The position numbers were made by a program, and so were the translations under genes. The notes beneath the pieces are model-generated. The model made no database searches. It was not told where the DNA came from and saw only the letters and a list, made by a program, of their open reading frames with translations. 64,000 nt of DNA from assembly GCA_947494825.1 (NCBI GenBank), contig CANLWN010000003.1, positions 248,001 through 312,000 on the forward strand, written 5' to 3'. Positions 15,850 through 24,693 of this stretch are shown here, in pieces. Position 1 is the first letter of the stretch. Each line of letters opens with the position of its first letter. The DNA comes from an uncultured Flavobacteriaceae bacterium. GTDB taxonomy: Bacteria > Bacteroidota > Bacteroidia > Flavobacteriales > Flavobacteriaceae.

Positions 15850-17580
15850 ATGTTGAACTATTTGCTAAATTCGGGCGCATGCCTGGCCCTTTTCTTTTTG
15901 TTCTACAAACTATTGTTGGAACGGCAGCATATGAATGTCTTTAAAAGATATTACCTATTGGGTGCCCTGCTGGTATCCTTGGGCATTCCCCTCCTGACCT
16001 TTACCATTTATCTTGAACCTGCCGCCCAGTTGGCACCCGTGCTTCTGGAATCGGCGAACGGCACCATTGAGCCAGTTCCAACGGATTTGGACACCCTAAA
16101 CCTACCCTTGATCCTTTGGTCTATCTATGGTGTCGGAGTGGCATTGTTCAGTTTTAGATTTGTAAAGAACCTGCTGCAACTGCGGCGGCGGATAAAACAC
16201 AATCCCAAACAAAAAGTGAACCGTATTACCCAGGTGTTGCATACCGAACCCCTGGTGCCCCATACCTTTTTCAACTATGTATTTTTGAACCGGGGAAAAT
16301 TTGAAACCCATCAGATTCCTCGGGAAGTGATGATGCATGAGGAGATCCACGCCCGACAAAAGCACTCGTTGGACATTCTCTGTATCGAATTTGTACAGTT
16401 GTTGTTGTGGTTTAACCCCTTCATCTATCTACTAAAACGCGCCATAAAGCTGAACCATGAGTTTTTGGCCGATTCCGAAGTGGTCCAGAAAGGAATTGAG
16501 CCGGCCGTATACCAAAAAACCATATTATCATTTTCATCAAATACCTATCAGCCGGTATTGGCAAATGCCATCAATTATTCATCCATCAAAAAACGATTTA
16601 CCGTCATGAAAACAAAAACATCAAAACGCGCCATCTGGATCAGAAGCTTTTTAACACTTCCCCTTTTAGCACTGTTGTTGTCCAGCTTCAGCCAAAAAAA
16701 CTATGTGCGGGAGCCGTCCGCAGCAATCACAACTGACAACCACCCCATACAAGAGGAAAAGGCCTCTGCCCAAGTAGTGGCCGAGTACAATAGCCTGGCC
16801 AAGGCATACAATGTGGTTCCCCTGGATCCGAGAAAAGTACGCTCCGAAGACCTTTTGCGCATGGACCATATCTATGCGCTTATGACCCCGGTACAGCGCA
16901 AAACTGCCGAGCCCTTACCCACGCATGTGGCTCCTCCCGTTGTGCCACAAGAAAAGGCCACTCCGGCCATGGTGGCCGAGTACAATGCGTTGGCCAAAAA
17001 ATACAATGCGATGCCCAAGGAGCATATGCGTATCCTAGGGAGCGAGGTAGAACGTATGCGCTACATTTATGACCTGATGACCGCTGCCCAGAGGCAGGAT
17101 GCTGAGCCCTTCCCCGAGCTTCCAGAACCACCGCCTCCACCAGTACCACCGCTTGTGGACGAAGTTGTTGAAGTGGCTCCGGTGATCAAAACCGAACAAA
17201 TCATAGAAGTTGACCCCACTTTTGAAACCGAGCATGAGGTAGAGGTTCAAGAAGTAATGGAGACAGCGCTAGCGGTGGAAGTCAGGCCCACTTTGCCTCC
17301 GGAACCAGAGGTGAACGTGGTGAAGCCAATTTTGCCCGAACAGGTAAAAGTCCTAGTAGTGCCGTCTCCCCCAGCGCCAGCGAAATCACCAAAAGACTTT
17401 ATCGAGGAAATGGCCGAGAAAAATGCGGAGTTCTACCACAATGGCAAAAAAATATCCGCGTCCAAAGCCCTCAAGATTTATCGGGAGGCCAAAGGCCTGC
17501 ATTTAAGAGCCAGGCATACCGGCCTAAAAAGGCCCATAGTGGAGCTATCCAGCGAACCCTTTGACATTATCGAGGATTAA
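15850..17580 (+). CDS. BlaR1-like M56 membrane metallopeptidase
   Basis: 576 residues. Four membrane helices lie in the first 270 (LALFFLFYKLLLE, YLLGALLVSLGIPLLTFTIYL, LILWSIYGVGVALFSF, and one near 255-270 ending in LLLSSFS). The cytosolic zinc site HEEIH is near residue 163. The C-terminal half is not a penicillin-sensor domain: it holds two tandem copies of a roughly 55-residue unit (about 303-357 and 368-421, each with VAEYN-LAK-YN and YxLMT-xQR) and then a Pro/Val/Glu-rich linker to a short conserved tail with HNGKKISASKALKIY. It pairs with the upstream BlaI-like repressor, probably as sensor and protease. The signal is unlikely to be a beta-lactam. Confidence 0.9.
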   Translation: MLNYLLNSGACLALFFLFYKLLLERQHMNVFKRYYLLGALLVSLGIPLLTFTIYLEPAAQLAPVLLESANGTIEPVPTDLDTLNLPLILWSIYGVGVALFSFRFVKNLLQLRRRIKHNPKQKVNRITQVLHTEPLVPHTFFNYVFLNRGKFETHQIPREVMMHEEIHARQKHSLDILCIEFVQLLLWFNPFIYLLKRAIKLNHEFLADSEVVQKGIEPAVYQKTILSFSSNTYQPVLANAINYSSIKKRFTVMKTKTSKRAIWIRSFLTLPLLALLLSSFSQKNYVREPSAAITTDNHPIQEEKASAQVVAEYNSLAKAYNVVPLDPRKVRSEDLLRMDHIYALMTPVQRKTAEPLPTHVAPPVVPQEKATPAMVAEYNALAKKYNAMPKEHMRILGSEVERMRYIYDLMTAAQRQDAEPFPELPEPPPPPVPPLVDEVVEVAPVIKTEQIIEVDPTFETEHEVEVQEVMETALAVEVRPTLPPEPEVNVVKPILPEQVKVLVVPSPPAPAKSPKDFIEEMAEKNAEFYHNGKKISASKALKIYREAKGLHLRARHTGLKRPIVELSSEPFDIIED

Positions 17581-17596
17581 TTTGTACCCCTTCAAC

Positions 17597-18139
17597 ATGA
17601 CCCAACGTATCCCCATCGGGAATCCGCTCTGTGCGTTCCTGTCCGTTCTTTGTTTCCTTTCCTGTGAACAAGGAAAACCAGGAAGCTCCCAAATAGGGAA
17701 TTTGCAAAAGGAAGATTCCCTGGAAATTGCTCAAATGATATCCGTCAGGGAGCAGGCCATGATCAAAAAGGAAATCCAAGCGGCCCTCGATCAATTTTCT
17801 GAAAATGCCACTTGGATCAACTCCCAAGGCTATTATTTTGAGGGCAAGGAGCACGTGGCCAAATTCCATCAGATGCTCACGGGAAATGACAGTCTGGACT
17901 ATTATTATGAGGCCGGAACGCCAAGGATCCGCCTAATAGATTCCAAAAACGCCTTGGCCTATTACTCTTGGAAAATGTTTTGGCACAAAAAGGAAACACC
18001 GGCAGATACCACCTTTAAGGAAATCGGTTTAATGACCCTCTCCGCACATAAGAAAAATGACCGTTGGAAATGGATTGCCGTGACCAACCAACATACGCCC
18101 TGGTTTTATAAAAACGTGGCCCCGGTATCCGTAGATTAA
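17597..18139 (+). CDS. NTF2/SnoaL-like lipoprotein
   Basis: 180 residues. The ATG at 17597 gives a lipoprotein signal (LSVLCFLSC); the frame also has an ATG at 17561 overlapping the M56 gene that would precede that signal. The mature part has the DUF4440/SnoaL-type pattern: a long helix with IKKEIQAALDQFSENATWINSQG, then strands AYYSWKMFWHK and RWKWIAVTNQHTPW. Role unknown. It probably shares a transcript with the BlaI/M56 pair and ends at a terminator at 18189-18214. Confidence 0.75.
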   Translation: MTQRIPIGNPLCAFLSVLCFLSCEQGKPGSSQIGNLQKEDSLEIAQMISVREQAMIKKEIQAALDQFSENATWINSQGYYFEGKEHVAKFHQMLTGNDSLDYYYEAGTPRIRLIDSKNALAYYSWKMFWHKKETPADTTFKEIGLMTLSAHKKNDRWKWIAVTNQHTPWFYKNVAPVSVD

Positions 18140-18188
18140 ATTTTAGGTAGGCTTGTCGAAAATCGAAAAAAATCATAAAATCCGTGCA

Positions 18189-18214
18189 AAAGCCCCAACT
18201 TTTGGGGCTTTCCT
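18189..18214 (+). terminator. Rho-independent terminator
   Basis: 10-bp stem AAAGCCCCAA / TTGGGGCTTT with a three-base loop, after the NTF2-like lipoprotein gene. The T-tract is short. Confidence 0.65.
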
Positions 18215-18272
18215 GTAACAAATTGTCGGGAATCGCGTTCTAACATTCTATCAATCCATTTAGAACACTGTT

Positions 18273-19373
18273 ATGATACAAAACTTTTTTATCCTCTGCT
18301 CCGGGGCGGATGCCTCTATTTTGGAGACCTGTTCTCCTGGAGAACGCAACAAATATGCTGGCATAGGCGCCACTGTTTTTTTCACGGCGGTCATGGCTTT
18401 TATCGCCTGCAGCTATGCCCTTTATACTGTTTTTGATAACGTATACACTGCCATTTTCTTTGGCCTTATCTGGGGTCTGCTCATCTTTAACCTGGACCGT
18501 TTCATTGTTTCCACCATTAAAAAAAGGGACCGTTTTAGAAGTGAGTTGCTCCAGGCAGCTCCACGAATCGTGCTGGCGATTATTATTGCCGTGGTCATTT
18601 CCAAACCTTTGGAAATGAAGATCTTCCAAAAGGAAATAGATCAAGTGCTCCTGGAACAGAAAAACGAACTTACACTGGCCAACAAGGAACAGATCGCCCA
18701 ACAATACACACCGGTGGTCGCCGGCCTTAATCAAGAAATAGATGCCCTAAAGGGCGAGATAACCGCCAAGGAGGCCGAGACCAATGCGCTTTATGAAACC
18801 TATATTTCAGAGGCCGAGGGCCGGGCAGGGACCATGTTGCTGGGAAAAGGACCGGTCTACAAGGAAAAAAGGGAAAAACATGACGCCTATCTTTTGGAAC
18901 TGCAGCAACTGAAACAGACCAACGGACAGAAAATTGCGGACATCGAAACGCAGATTGCCAATCTAAATACGGAGTACGCCGTCGCAGTAAATGATTCCCA
19001 GCCTATTATTGATGGTTTTGACGGACTTATGGCACGGATCAATGCGCTGGGCGAACTGCCCTGGTTTCCATCCTTCTTTATCTTTTTACTTTTCCTGGCC
19101 ATCGAAACGGCACCGATCGTTGCCAAATTATTGGCGCCCAAAGGACCATACGACCTAAAACTCGAAGATGAGGAAACCGCTGTGGAGACCTGGGTGACCC
19201 AAAAGGTGCTCCAGCGTCAAAAGATATTGGCCACAGACACTTCCCTGAACGAAAAAATCTACGGTGAGATTGCCGAGGAAGAGGCCGTTTACGCCTACAA
19301 GAAACAGAAGGCAGAGGAATTGTTGCGCTTGCAGGCCGACACCTTCCACGATCTACAAATAAAGAGCCTTTAA
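18273..19373 (+). CDS. DUF4407 membrane protein
   Basis: 366 residues. Three membrane helices are packed near 25-110 (ATVFFTAVMAFIACSYALY, YTAIFFGLIWGLLIFNLD, IVLAIIIAVVISKPLEM), then a long coiled coil (about 115-250) and a last membrane helix near 270-285 (FFIFLLFLAIETAPIVAKLL) with a charged cytosolic tail. This is the arrangement of DUF4407 proteins, which are widespread in Bacteroidota and of unknown function. Transcribed alone; the 297-bp gap after it contains TACCTTTG (19434-19441), a possible -7 element, but no convincing upstream partner. Confidence 0.88.
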   Translation: MIQNFFILCSGADASILETCSPGERNKYAGIGATVFFTAVMAFIACSYALYTVFDNVYTAIFFGLIWGLLIFNLDRFIVSTIKKRDRFRSELLQAAPRIVLAIIIAVVISKPLEMKIFQKEIDQVLLEQKNELTLANKEQIAQQYTPVVAGLNQEIDALKGEITAKEAETNALYETYISEAEGRAGTMLLGKGPVYKEKREKHDAYLLELQQLKQTNGQKIADIETQIANLNTEYAVAVNDSQPIIDGFDGLMARINALGELPWFPSFFIFLLFLAIETAPIVAKLLAPKGPYDLKLEDEETAVETWVTQKVLQRQKILATDTSLNEKIYGEIAEEEAVYAYKKQKAEELLRLQADTFHDLQIKSL

Positions 19374-19670
19374 GACCATATAGTCAAAAGGACCTAATTC
19401 TCACGTTGACCAGTACCTTGGTTCCATATACCCTACCTTTGGTGTTTACATGGAAATCCAAGGCTGCTTTTTCGTATGTTCATACATGAAAACAAACTAA
19501 GGTTCCTTCCCTTTTTGTATCCAAGGCCTAAATGAGTGACGGACTGAAAGAACGCACAAGTCCCAAAACAATGCCCTTCCCTTGGTAAACGGAAAAGAAA
19601 TCCAAAAAAAATGCAATGGTTTTAAAAAGCTTCGTCTTTATAGTTGAAGCCCTATTAAAAAAGGTTTTAC

Positions 19671-20204
19671 ATGACCTCGGAAATCGATAACAATAAAAAA
19701 CTTGGGGATTTTTTTGGCACGGAATATCATTCGCTCAAAGCCTATGTTAATTCAAAGATAAAGGATAGCTCCAATCGGGATGCCGAGGACATTATTCAGG
19801 ACGTTGCATTAAAGTTGTTTTCGGGAGCGGACCGATATTCCCCTATCAACAATGTGGCAGGTTTTGTATATCATTCCATCAAGAACAAGATTATTGATGT
19901 GATGCGTGCAAACAAGTCCCTGGACATGCGGAAAGAGGAAAAGGAGAGCAAATTAAGCGAATTTGCGGAAATCCTGTACGATCAACCGGACAACCACTAT
20001 CCGGAACAAATGAAGGTAGAATTAAAACGGGCCATCATGGGTTTAAAACCCGATTATCGGGACATTGTCCTGGCCATAGATTTTGAAGGATACACCTATA
20101 GGGAAATAAGCCTTGAAACCGGCATCCCCGAAGGGACGCTAATGTCTAGGCGGCATAGGGCCATCTCCCTGCTGTACAAAAAATTGGAAACAAAAAAAAT
20201 ATAA
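19671..20204 (+). CDS. ECF-type RNA polymerase sigma factor
   Basis: 177 residues. Region 2 (about 12-80: SLKAYVNSKIKDSSNRDAED then IIQDVALKLF) and region 4 (about 118-172: IMGLKPDYRDIVLAIDFEGY, TYREISLETGIPEGTLMSRRHRA) are both complete. It is the first gene of a three-gene run with a membrane protein (18 bp downstream) and an HMA-like small protein. The membrane protein takes the usual place of an anti-sigma factor but has no recognisable anti-sigma domain. Confidence 0.9.
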   Translation: MTSEIDNNKKLGDFFGTEYHSLKAYVNSKIKDSSNRDAEDIIQDVALKLFSGADRYSPINNVAGFVYHSIKNKIIDVMRANKSLDMRKEEKESKLSEFAEILYDQPDNHYPEQMKVELKRAIMGLKPDYRDIVLAIDFEGYTYREISLETGIPEGTLMSRRHRAISLLYKKLETKKI

Positions 20205-20221
20205 ACTAAAACAGATAAAAA

Positions 20222-20632
20222 ATGACAAATTTTTTCAAACATAAGATACGTAGCAAATCTATTGGGGAAATTATTGGATGGGTCCTTTTTGGGATTCTAG
20301 GCATCACGGCCCTGGCCATCTTGTTCGCCTTTGTGGTCATGTGGTTGTGGAATTGGCTTGCACCGGAGATTTTTGGCCTGCCCACGCTTACCTATTGGCA
20401 AGCCGTTGGTATGATCCTACTGCTAAAACTGCTCCTTGGTGGTTTTGGGGGCGGTGGCAAGAGCCATAGTTCTTCCAAACGTTCCAAGTCGTCTTGTGAT
20501 AAGGAATCCAAAGGTGAATTTTCTAAATGGAAACATTACGATCAGTTTTGGAAGGAAGAAGGAGATGCTGCCTATCAACGTTATTTGATGCGTAAGGACA
20601 CCGAATATGGCAACGAGGAGTCTAACGAATAA
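20222..20632 (+). CDS. Small membrane protein linked to ECF sigma factor
   Basis: 136 residues. Two membrane helices (about 17-42, IIGWVLFGILGITALAILF; and about 58-75, YWQAVGMILLLKLLLGG), then a Gly/Ser/Lys linker and a soluble tail with WKHYDQFWKEEGDAAYQRYL. It follows the sigma factor by 18 bp, so they are almost certainly co-expressed. The acidic-aromatic tail could be a sigma-binding element, but that is inference from position only. Confidence 0.75.
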   Translation: MTNFFKHKIRSKSIGEIIGWVLFGILGITALAILFAFVVMWLWNWLAPEIFGLPTLTYWQAVGMILLLKLLLGGFGGGGKSHSSSKRSKSSCDKESKGEFSKWKHYDQFWKEEGDAAYQRYLMRKDTEYGNEESNE

Positions 20633-20683
20633 GTGCATTTTAACCCATTACTCCCGGGGAGTACAATACTAACAAAAACATAT

Positions 20684-20902
20684 ATGAAAGTATTAGTTTT
20701 TAGAACGGACATTAAATCAAAGAAAAAGGTAAAAGCCATAAAGCCACATTTTAACAAGCTTACACTCATCAACAAATGGTCTGTAGACCTGGAGGATATT
20801 GACAATGTTTTGAGAATAGAATCGGCTGAACCTTTGAGGGAAGTAGATGTAATCAACTTGGTAAACGAATGTGGTTTTCACTGTGAGACCTTAACGTATT
20901 AG
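20684..20902 (+). CDS. HMA-like small protein without metal-binding Cys pair
   Basis: 72 residues. The predicted beta-alpha-beta-beta-alpha-beta order (MKVLVFRTDI, helix, INKWSVDLEDIDNVLRIES, helix, GFHCETLTY) resembles a heavy-metal-associated ferredoxin-like fold, but the CxxC loop is replaced by KSKKKV, so it cannot bind metal in the usual way. The ATG at 20684 starts the first strand. It is the last gene of the ECF sigma run, 51 bp after the membrane protein. Function unknown. Confidence 0.6.
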   Translation: MKVLVFRTDIKSKKKVKAIKPHFNKLTLINKWSVDLEDIDNVLRIESAEPLREVDVINLVNECGFHCETLTY

Positions 20903-20951
20903 GTCCTCCCAAACGACAATTTGTTACGCTGTGGAGGCTCCAAACAGCCTT

Positions 20952-21953
20952 TCAGTTGCCCCATATCCGGTGCCAAAGGCCCCCTAGCAATCGCTGTGCA
21001 TCGGTATCGTACTTTTCGGTCTCTTCTATTCGGATCCCTTCGGATTCGGGTATTACCTTATAGCTGAAAACAAATTGGGTCTCATCGGTATCCAAACTGA
21101 GCAATCCAAAACGCAGGTCGTTAAAGTACAACTGGTTCCTCCTCTCGGAAATGGTAAACCAACCTTCCGCAATCCTGATCATGCGTTGGATTTTATCCTG
21201 TTTATGCAATTCGCCCAGGAGTTGGTGATTTTTAGGATAGCTCCTAAACTGTATCGGTTGGGAATCGAACAGGGAATAATCTCCAATGAGATAGGCTTCT
21301 TCTGTCTCCACATTGGCTGTCCACAAAAGGGAATTTAAAGGCGTAGGTCTGGTGGCAATGGCGGAGTAAGCAATTTGCTGTGCTTCCAAACTATCTGTAA
21401 ATTTCATATAAGTGATGCCCTTTAGGACCAAGGTCAGCAACAAATAGGAACTGCTTACCCATAAACCCATGGCATTCCATCTACGCCTTTTGGGGTCGCT
21501 GCGCTTTCTGCTCATGGCCAAAAGCAAAAACAGCAAAAAGGGAACGGTATACAACGGGTCGATCACAAAAATATTCTGAAAGGCCAGTCGTAGGTCAAAC
21601 GGCCAAAAGAGTTGGGTGCCCCAAGTGGTAAAAGTATCCAGTATGGGATGTGTGAACAAACCCCAGAACATTAATCGGGTCCAGTCTTTCCATCTTACCT
21701 CACTCTTTCGTTCCACCTTCGATATCAACCATCCAAGGATGGGTGCAAACAACAGGCTAAAAAGTATCGAATGGCTAAACCCTCGGTGCAATTCAATAGT
21801 GGTCACGGTATCTGCAACGTAGCGTACCAGTACGTCCAGGTCGGGAATGGTGCCTGCCACGGCGCCATAGAGCATCGCTTTGTTCCCTACTTTCTTTCCG
21901 AGCACGGCTTCGCCCACGGCAGCGCCCAATACAATTTGTGTCAGTGAATCCAT
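20952..21953 (-). CDS. YdjM-like membrane-bound metal-dependent hydrolase
   Basis: 333 residues. The start MDSLTQIVLGAAVGEAVLGKK, the GTIPDLDVLVRYV segment, HRGFSHSILFSLLFAP and HPILDTFTTWGTQLFWPF are the metal-binding motifs of the YdjM/DUF457 family. Hydrophobic segments near 85-105, 140-160 and 175-195 anchor it in the membrane. The C-terminal 130 residues are soluble and divergent. Family members are predicted phospholipase-like hydrolases; the substrate is not known. Transcribed on the minus strand just downstream of the MutS-like gene. Confidence 0.85.
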   Translation of the reverse strand: MDSLTQIVLGAAVGEAVLGKKVGNKAMLYGAVAGTIPDLDVLVRYVADTVTTIELHRGFSHSILFSLLFAPILGWLISKVERKSEVRWKDWTRLMFWGLFTHPILDTFTTWGTQLFWPFDLRLAFQNIFVIDPLYTVPFLLFLLLAMSRKRSDPKRRRWNAMGLWVSSSYLLLTLVLKGITYMKFTDSLEAQQIAYSAIATRPTPLNSLLWTANVETEEAYLIGDYSLFDSQPIQFRSYPKNHQLLGELHKQDKIQRMIRIAEGWFTISERRNQLYFNDLRFGLLSLDTDETQFVFSYKVIPESEGIRIEETEKYDTDAQRLLGGLWHRIWGN

Positions 21954-22004
21954 ATCTTTCTTTTGGGTGAAAGATGCAACAGTCGGGTATCCCTTTTCTT
22001 TTCC

Positions 22005-23777
22005 CTACTCCACGATTTCCATCTTCTTTAACAGAAAGGAAGCGTTCATATTTTTGCAAATTCCTTTTTTCAATGTGTAATCAAAATACAATTCGTTGTC
22101 CTTGATCTCCGCATCGAAATAATAATTTTCTACCTGTGGCATTTTTTCGGCCACCTCGCATAGGCTCAAATCATGTGTAGCAATAATTCCGGTGGACCGG
22201 GAAGCCACCAGTTTTTCGACAAACTTACGGGACCCGATGGCCTTGTCCGTACTGTTGGTGCCCTTCAAAATCTCATCCAAGACTATAAAATACCGGTCTT
22301 CTTTTATGTTGTCCACAATATACTTTAAGCGCTTCAGCTCCGAAAAGAAATAGGAGGTGTCATCGGTAAGGGAATCCGATGTTCGCATGCTGGTAATCAG
22401 TTTAATCGGAGAATATTCCAGGGCCTTGGCGCAGACCGGCAGCCCCATATTGGCCATGACAATCTGCAAGGAAACCGTCCGTAAAAAGGTGCTTTTCCCT
22501 GCCATGTTGGCTCCGGTGACAATAAAGAACTGTTCGGCTTGTATTTCAAAATCACTTGCCACACTTTTGGAAGGATCCAATAAGGGATGGGTCGCCTTCT
22601 CGGCTTTTAAGACCGTATTGGTGGTTCTTATATTCGGATAGGTATAATCCGGATGGTTAAACCCAAAATTGCCTAAGCTACCATAGGCATCAAAGAAGGC
22701 CATGGTATGGAACCACTTTTCTACATTTGCCCCATACCGATCGATCCATTGTTCAATGCGATAGCAATGGTAAAGGCTCCTCAAAAAAAAACCATTGCCC
22801 AAAACAAGGTAAAAAATGTTGTTGTTTTGATCCAGGCCACCGAGCAGTCTTGAAAACTCATGAAGCACTGCCGAGGTCTCTTTACCCTGTGACATTACGT
22901 TTTCTTTTTCTTCCTGTAACCTGCTCGCCTTAAATTCGGTGTCCTCTACCAAACGTAATAGCTTCTTGTACTGAAGAAAAGTGCTTTGAATCTTGGACGT
23001 ATGAGCCGTTAGCCTGCTAATCTTTTTGCTGTATATGCCTGTGATGATGAAACCTGCAACGCCCCAATAGATGAGGACCGACTCGGGTACCACATCCAGA
23101 AAATACAAGGACACCACAGCCAGGGAGCCCAGGGAGAACAACGTTGGCAACCAACGCATCATTCTGGGCATAAAAGGTCTGTAATCCTTAATCCATTTAA
23201 CAATGGACGTTGTAGGTGTTTCCACTTTGGCCAAGACCGCCGTGGCCAAGAAGTCCTGACGCCATTGCGGCATCCCGGCCAATTCTTTTATCGCTTCCTG
23301 TTTTTCGGGTATATGGTCTATGGTATTGGCCGTGAGCATTTGGGCCAGCAGTTGACTTCCTTCGCCTAAAGCAGTTCTATTGCAGTATTGATAGAACGAA
23401 CCCTTCCCGAACAGGTCAATATCTTGACTGTAGGCATGCGAGGGATCCTGGAAACCAATCCCGTCGGGAAGATGATGGAAATTTCGATGCAGTACCTTTA
23501 TCTCCTTTTGGTTAATATGGATCAGTTTCGCCAACTTATCCCGTTTGTACTGCAAATCGGTATGCCTGGAAACTAAAAAGATGAACAACACCAAAGTCAG
23601 TAGCAATACGGCCAAGGTGCCTTTGGCATTCCCATACAGCAGGTAAAGCCCAAAAACCGCCGCCAAAAAAATGGCTAGCCGCAGCATGCTGGAACCGTAT
23701 AGCTGTCGCTTTACCCGGGACCACTCTTCCTGATGGGATTGTATTTGACGGTTATAAAACGATTTTAGTTCTTCCAT
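22005..23777 (-). CDS. Membrane-anchored MutS-like ATPase
   Basis: 590 residues. Two pairs of hydrophobic helices (about 32-68 and 208-245) precede a MutS lever-like helical region and a C-terminal ATPase core with Walker A TGANMAGKSTFLRT (near 425), the MutS loop MRTSDSLTDDTSYFFSELKR and Walker B YFIVLDEILKGTNSTDK, then a final ATHD motif. There is no mismatch-recognition domain I and no Phe-x-Glu motif, so it is not a canonical mismatch repair protein. Such membrane-linked MutS relatives occur in Bacteroidota; whether they act on DNA is unknown. Confidence 0.88.
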   Translation of the reverse strand: MEELKSFYNRQIQSHQEEWSRVKRQLYGSSMLRLAIFLAAVFGLYLLYGNAKGTLAVLLLTLVLFIFLVSRHTDLQYKRDKLAKLIHINQKEIKVLHRNFHHLPDGIGFQDPSHAYSQDIDLFGKGSFYQYCNRTALGEGSQLLAQMLTANTIDHIPEKQEAIKELAGMPQWRQDFLATAVLAKVETPTTSIVKWIKDYRPFMPRMMRWLPTLFSLGSLAVVSLYFLDVVPESVLIYWGVAGFIITGIYSKKISRLTAHTSKIQSTFLQYKKLLRLVEDTEFKASRLQEEKENVMSQGKETSAVLHEFSRLLGGLDQNNNIFYLVLGNGFFLRSLYHCYRIEQWIDRYGANVEKWFHTMAFFDAYGSLGNFGFNHPDYTYPNIRTTNTVLKAEKATHPLLDPSKSVASDFEIQAEQFFIVTGANMAGKSTFLRTVSLQIVMANMGLPVCAKALEYSPIKLITSMRTSDSLTDDTSYFFSELKRLKYIVDNIKEDRYFIVLDEILKGTNSTDKAIGSRKFVEKLVASRSTGIIATHDLSLCEVAEKMPQVENYYFDAEIKDNELYFDYTLKKGICKNMNASFLLKKMEIVE

Positions 23778-23827
23778 TTGGGGACCTCCAAAGTGTAACG
23801 GCGGGCATAAAGATATGGAATCCGAAC

Positions 23828-24187
23828 CTAGTCCAGCGCATCAAACTCCGCCTTTAATTTTTTTGTGAACTTGGCAACGATGAGGTCATAGGAATGATCG
23901 ATCAGCTCTCGAATAAGCAGAGGCGGAAGGTTTTCCAAATACAAGGTATTCCAGTGCGCTTTGCTCATATGATAGCCCGGGATAATAATCCCATCATGGA
24001 TCTCCCGCAGTTCAATGGCCCGTTCGGGATCGCATTTCAGGTTCACTTGCGAAGGAATGCGTTCCAGGGGAGCCAGGGCAAACATCTTCCCCATTACCTT
24101 GAAGACCAAGGTCTGTGCATCAAAGGGGAATTCTTCGGTAACCCCCTTTTTAGCTATGCAATAAAGTCTGAATTCTTCTATGTTCAT
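23828..24187 (-). CDS. MmcQ/YjbR-family protein
   Basis: 119 residues, full length for the family. The start NIEEFRLYCIAKKGVTEEFPF, the central KVMGKMFAL and the closing KAHWNTLYLENLPPLLIRELIDHSYDLIVAKFTKK are typical of MmcQ/YjbR (CyaY-like) proteins, often called DNA-binding. Role not established. It precedes the MutS-like gene in the same direction with a 50-bp gap. Confidence 0.9.
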   Translation of the reverse strand: MNIEEFRLYCIAKKGVTEEFPFDAQTLVFKVMGKMFALAPLERIPSQVNLKCDPERAIELREIHDGIIIPGYHMSKAHWNTLYLENLPPLLIRELIDHSYDLIVAKFTKKLKAEFDALD

Positions 24188-24287
24188 TCGCCAAAGCTAA
24201 TTTTTGTCCTACAATCTGTCATGCTCTTACCACTTGGGTAAACCTGCTATAAACCCTAAAGGCGGTCCCGACTAAGCGGTTCCTTTC

Positions 24288-24683
24288 CTATATTCCTTGT
24301 GAATCGTAGACGATTACCTTGGTCCATAGGTCCTTGCATTCTTCAATGAACCTGAGGTGTGCTTCCTCGTTTTGATACCCTTCCTGCGCCTGGGCAGAGG
24401 CAAAGGTGACGATCAGGGAATAGGTAAAGGATCCATCAACCACATCCCTACTTGCCTTGGGCGGGGTTCCAATGAAGTTGGTCTTGGCGTATTTTGAATT
24501 ATCCAAAAAGCGTTGTAATGAAGCCTCGAATTTTTGTCGGTCGGCTTGGTTATCGGGCTGCTTCAACCAGAAATACACGGTATGGGCAAAGGCAGGATCA
24601 AAATCTTTCATCTTGTTTTCGGTTTGGCCATAACTGCATATGGCAAAGGTTAACATTAGGGTGATGCAAATTGCTCTTTTCAT
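24288..24683 (-). CDS. Secreted Dabb (stress-responsive A/B barrel) protein
   Basis: 131 residues. The ATG at 24683 gives a signal peptide (CITLMLTFAICSYGQ); longer frames lack one. The mature part is a dimeric alpha/beta-barrel of the Dabb type: FAHTVYFWLKQPDN, then FIGTPPKASRDVVDGSFTY and the closing AHLRFIEECKDLWTKVIVYD. Substrate unknown. It is the last gene of a minus-strand run that starts with the cyclase-family gene; it begins 10 bp after DUF4230 ends. Confidence 0.85.
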   Translation of the reverse strand: MKRAICITLMLTFAICSYGQTENKMKDFDPAFAHTVYFWLKQPDNQADRQKFEASLQRFLDNSKYAKTNFIGTPPKASRDVVDGSFTYSLIVTFASAQAQEGYQNEEAHLRFIEECKDLWTKVIVYDSQGI

Positions 24684-24693
24684 AGGGTATGGT

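Noticed and set aside
19374-19670. Small gene or RNA in the gap before the ECF sigma factor
   Set aside because: Only an isolated TACCTTTG was found, with no -33 partner at a usual distance and no structured or coding signal.
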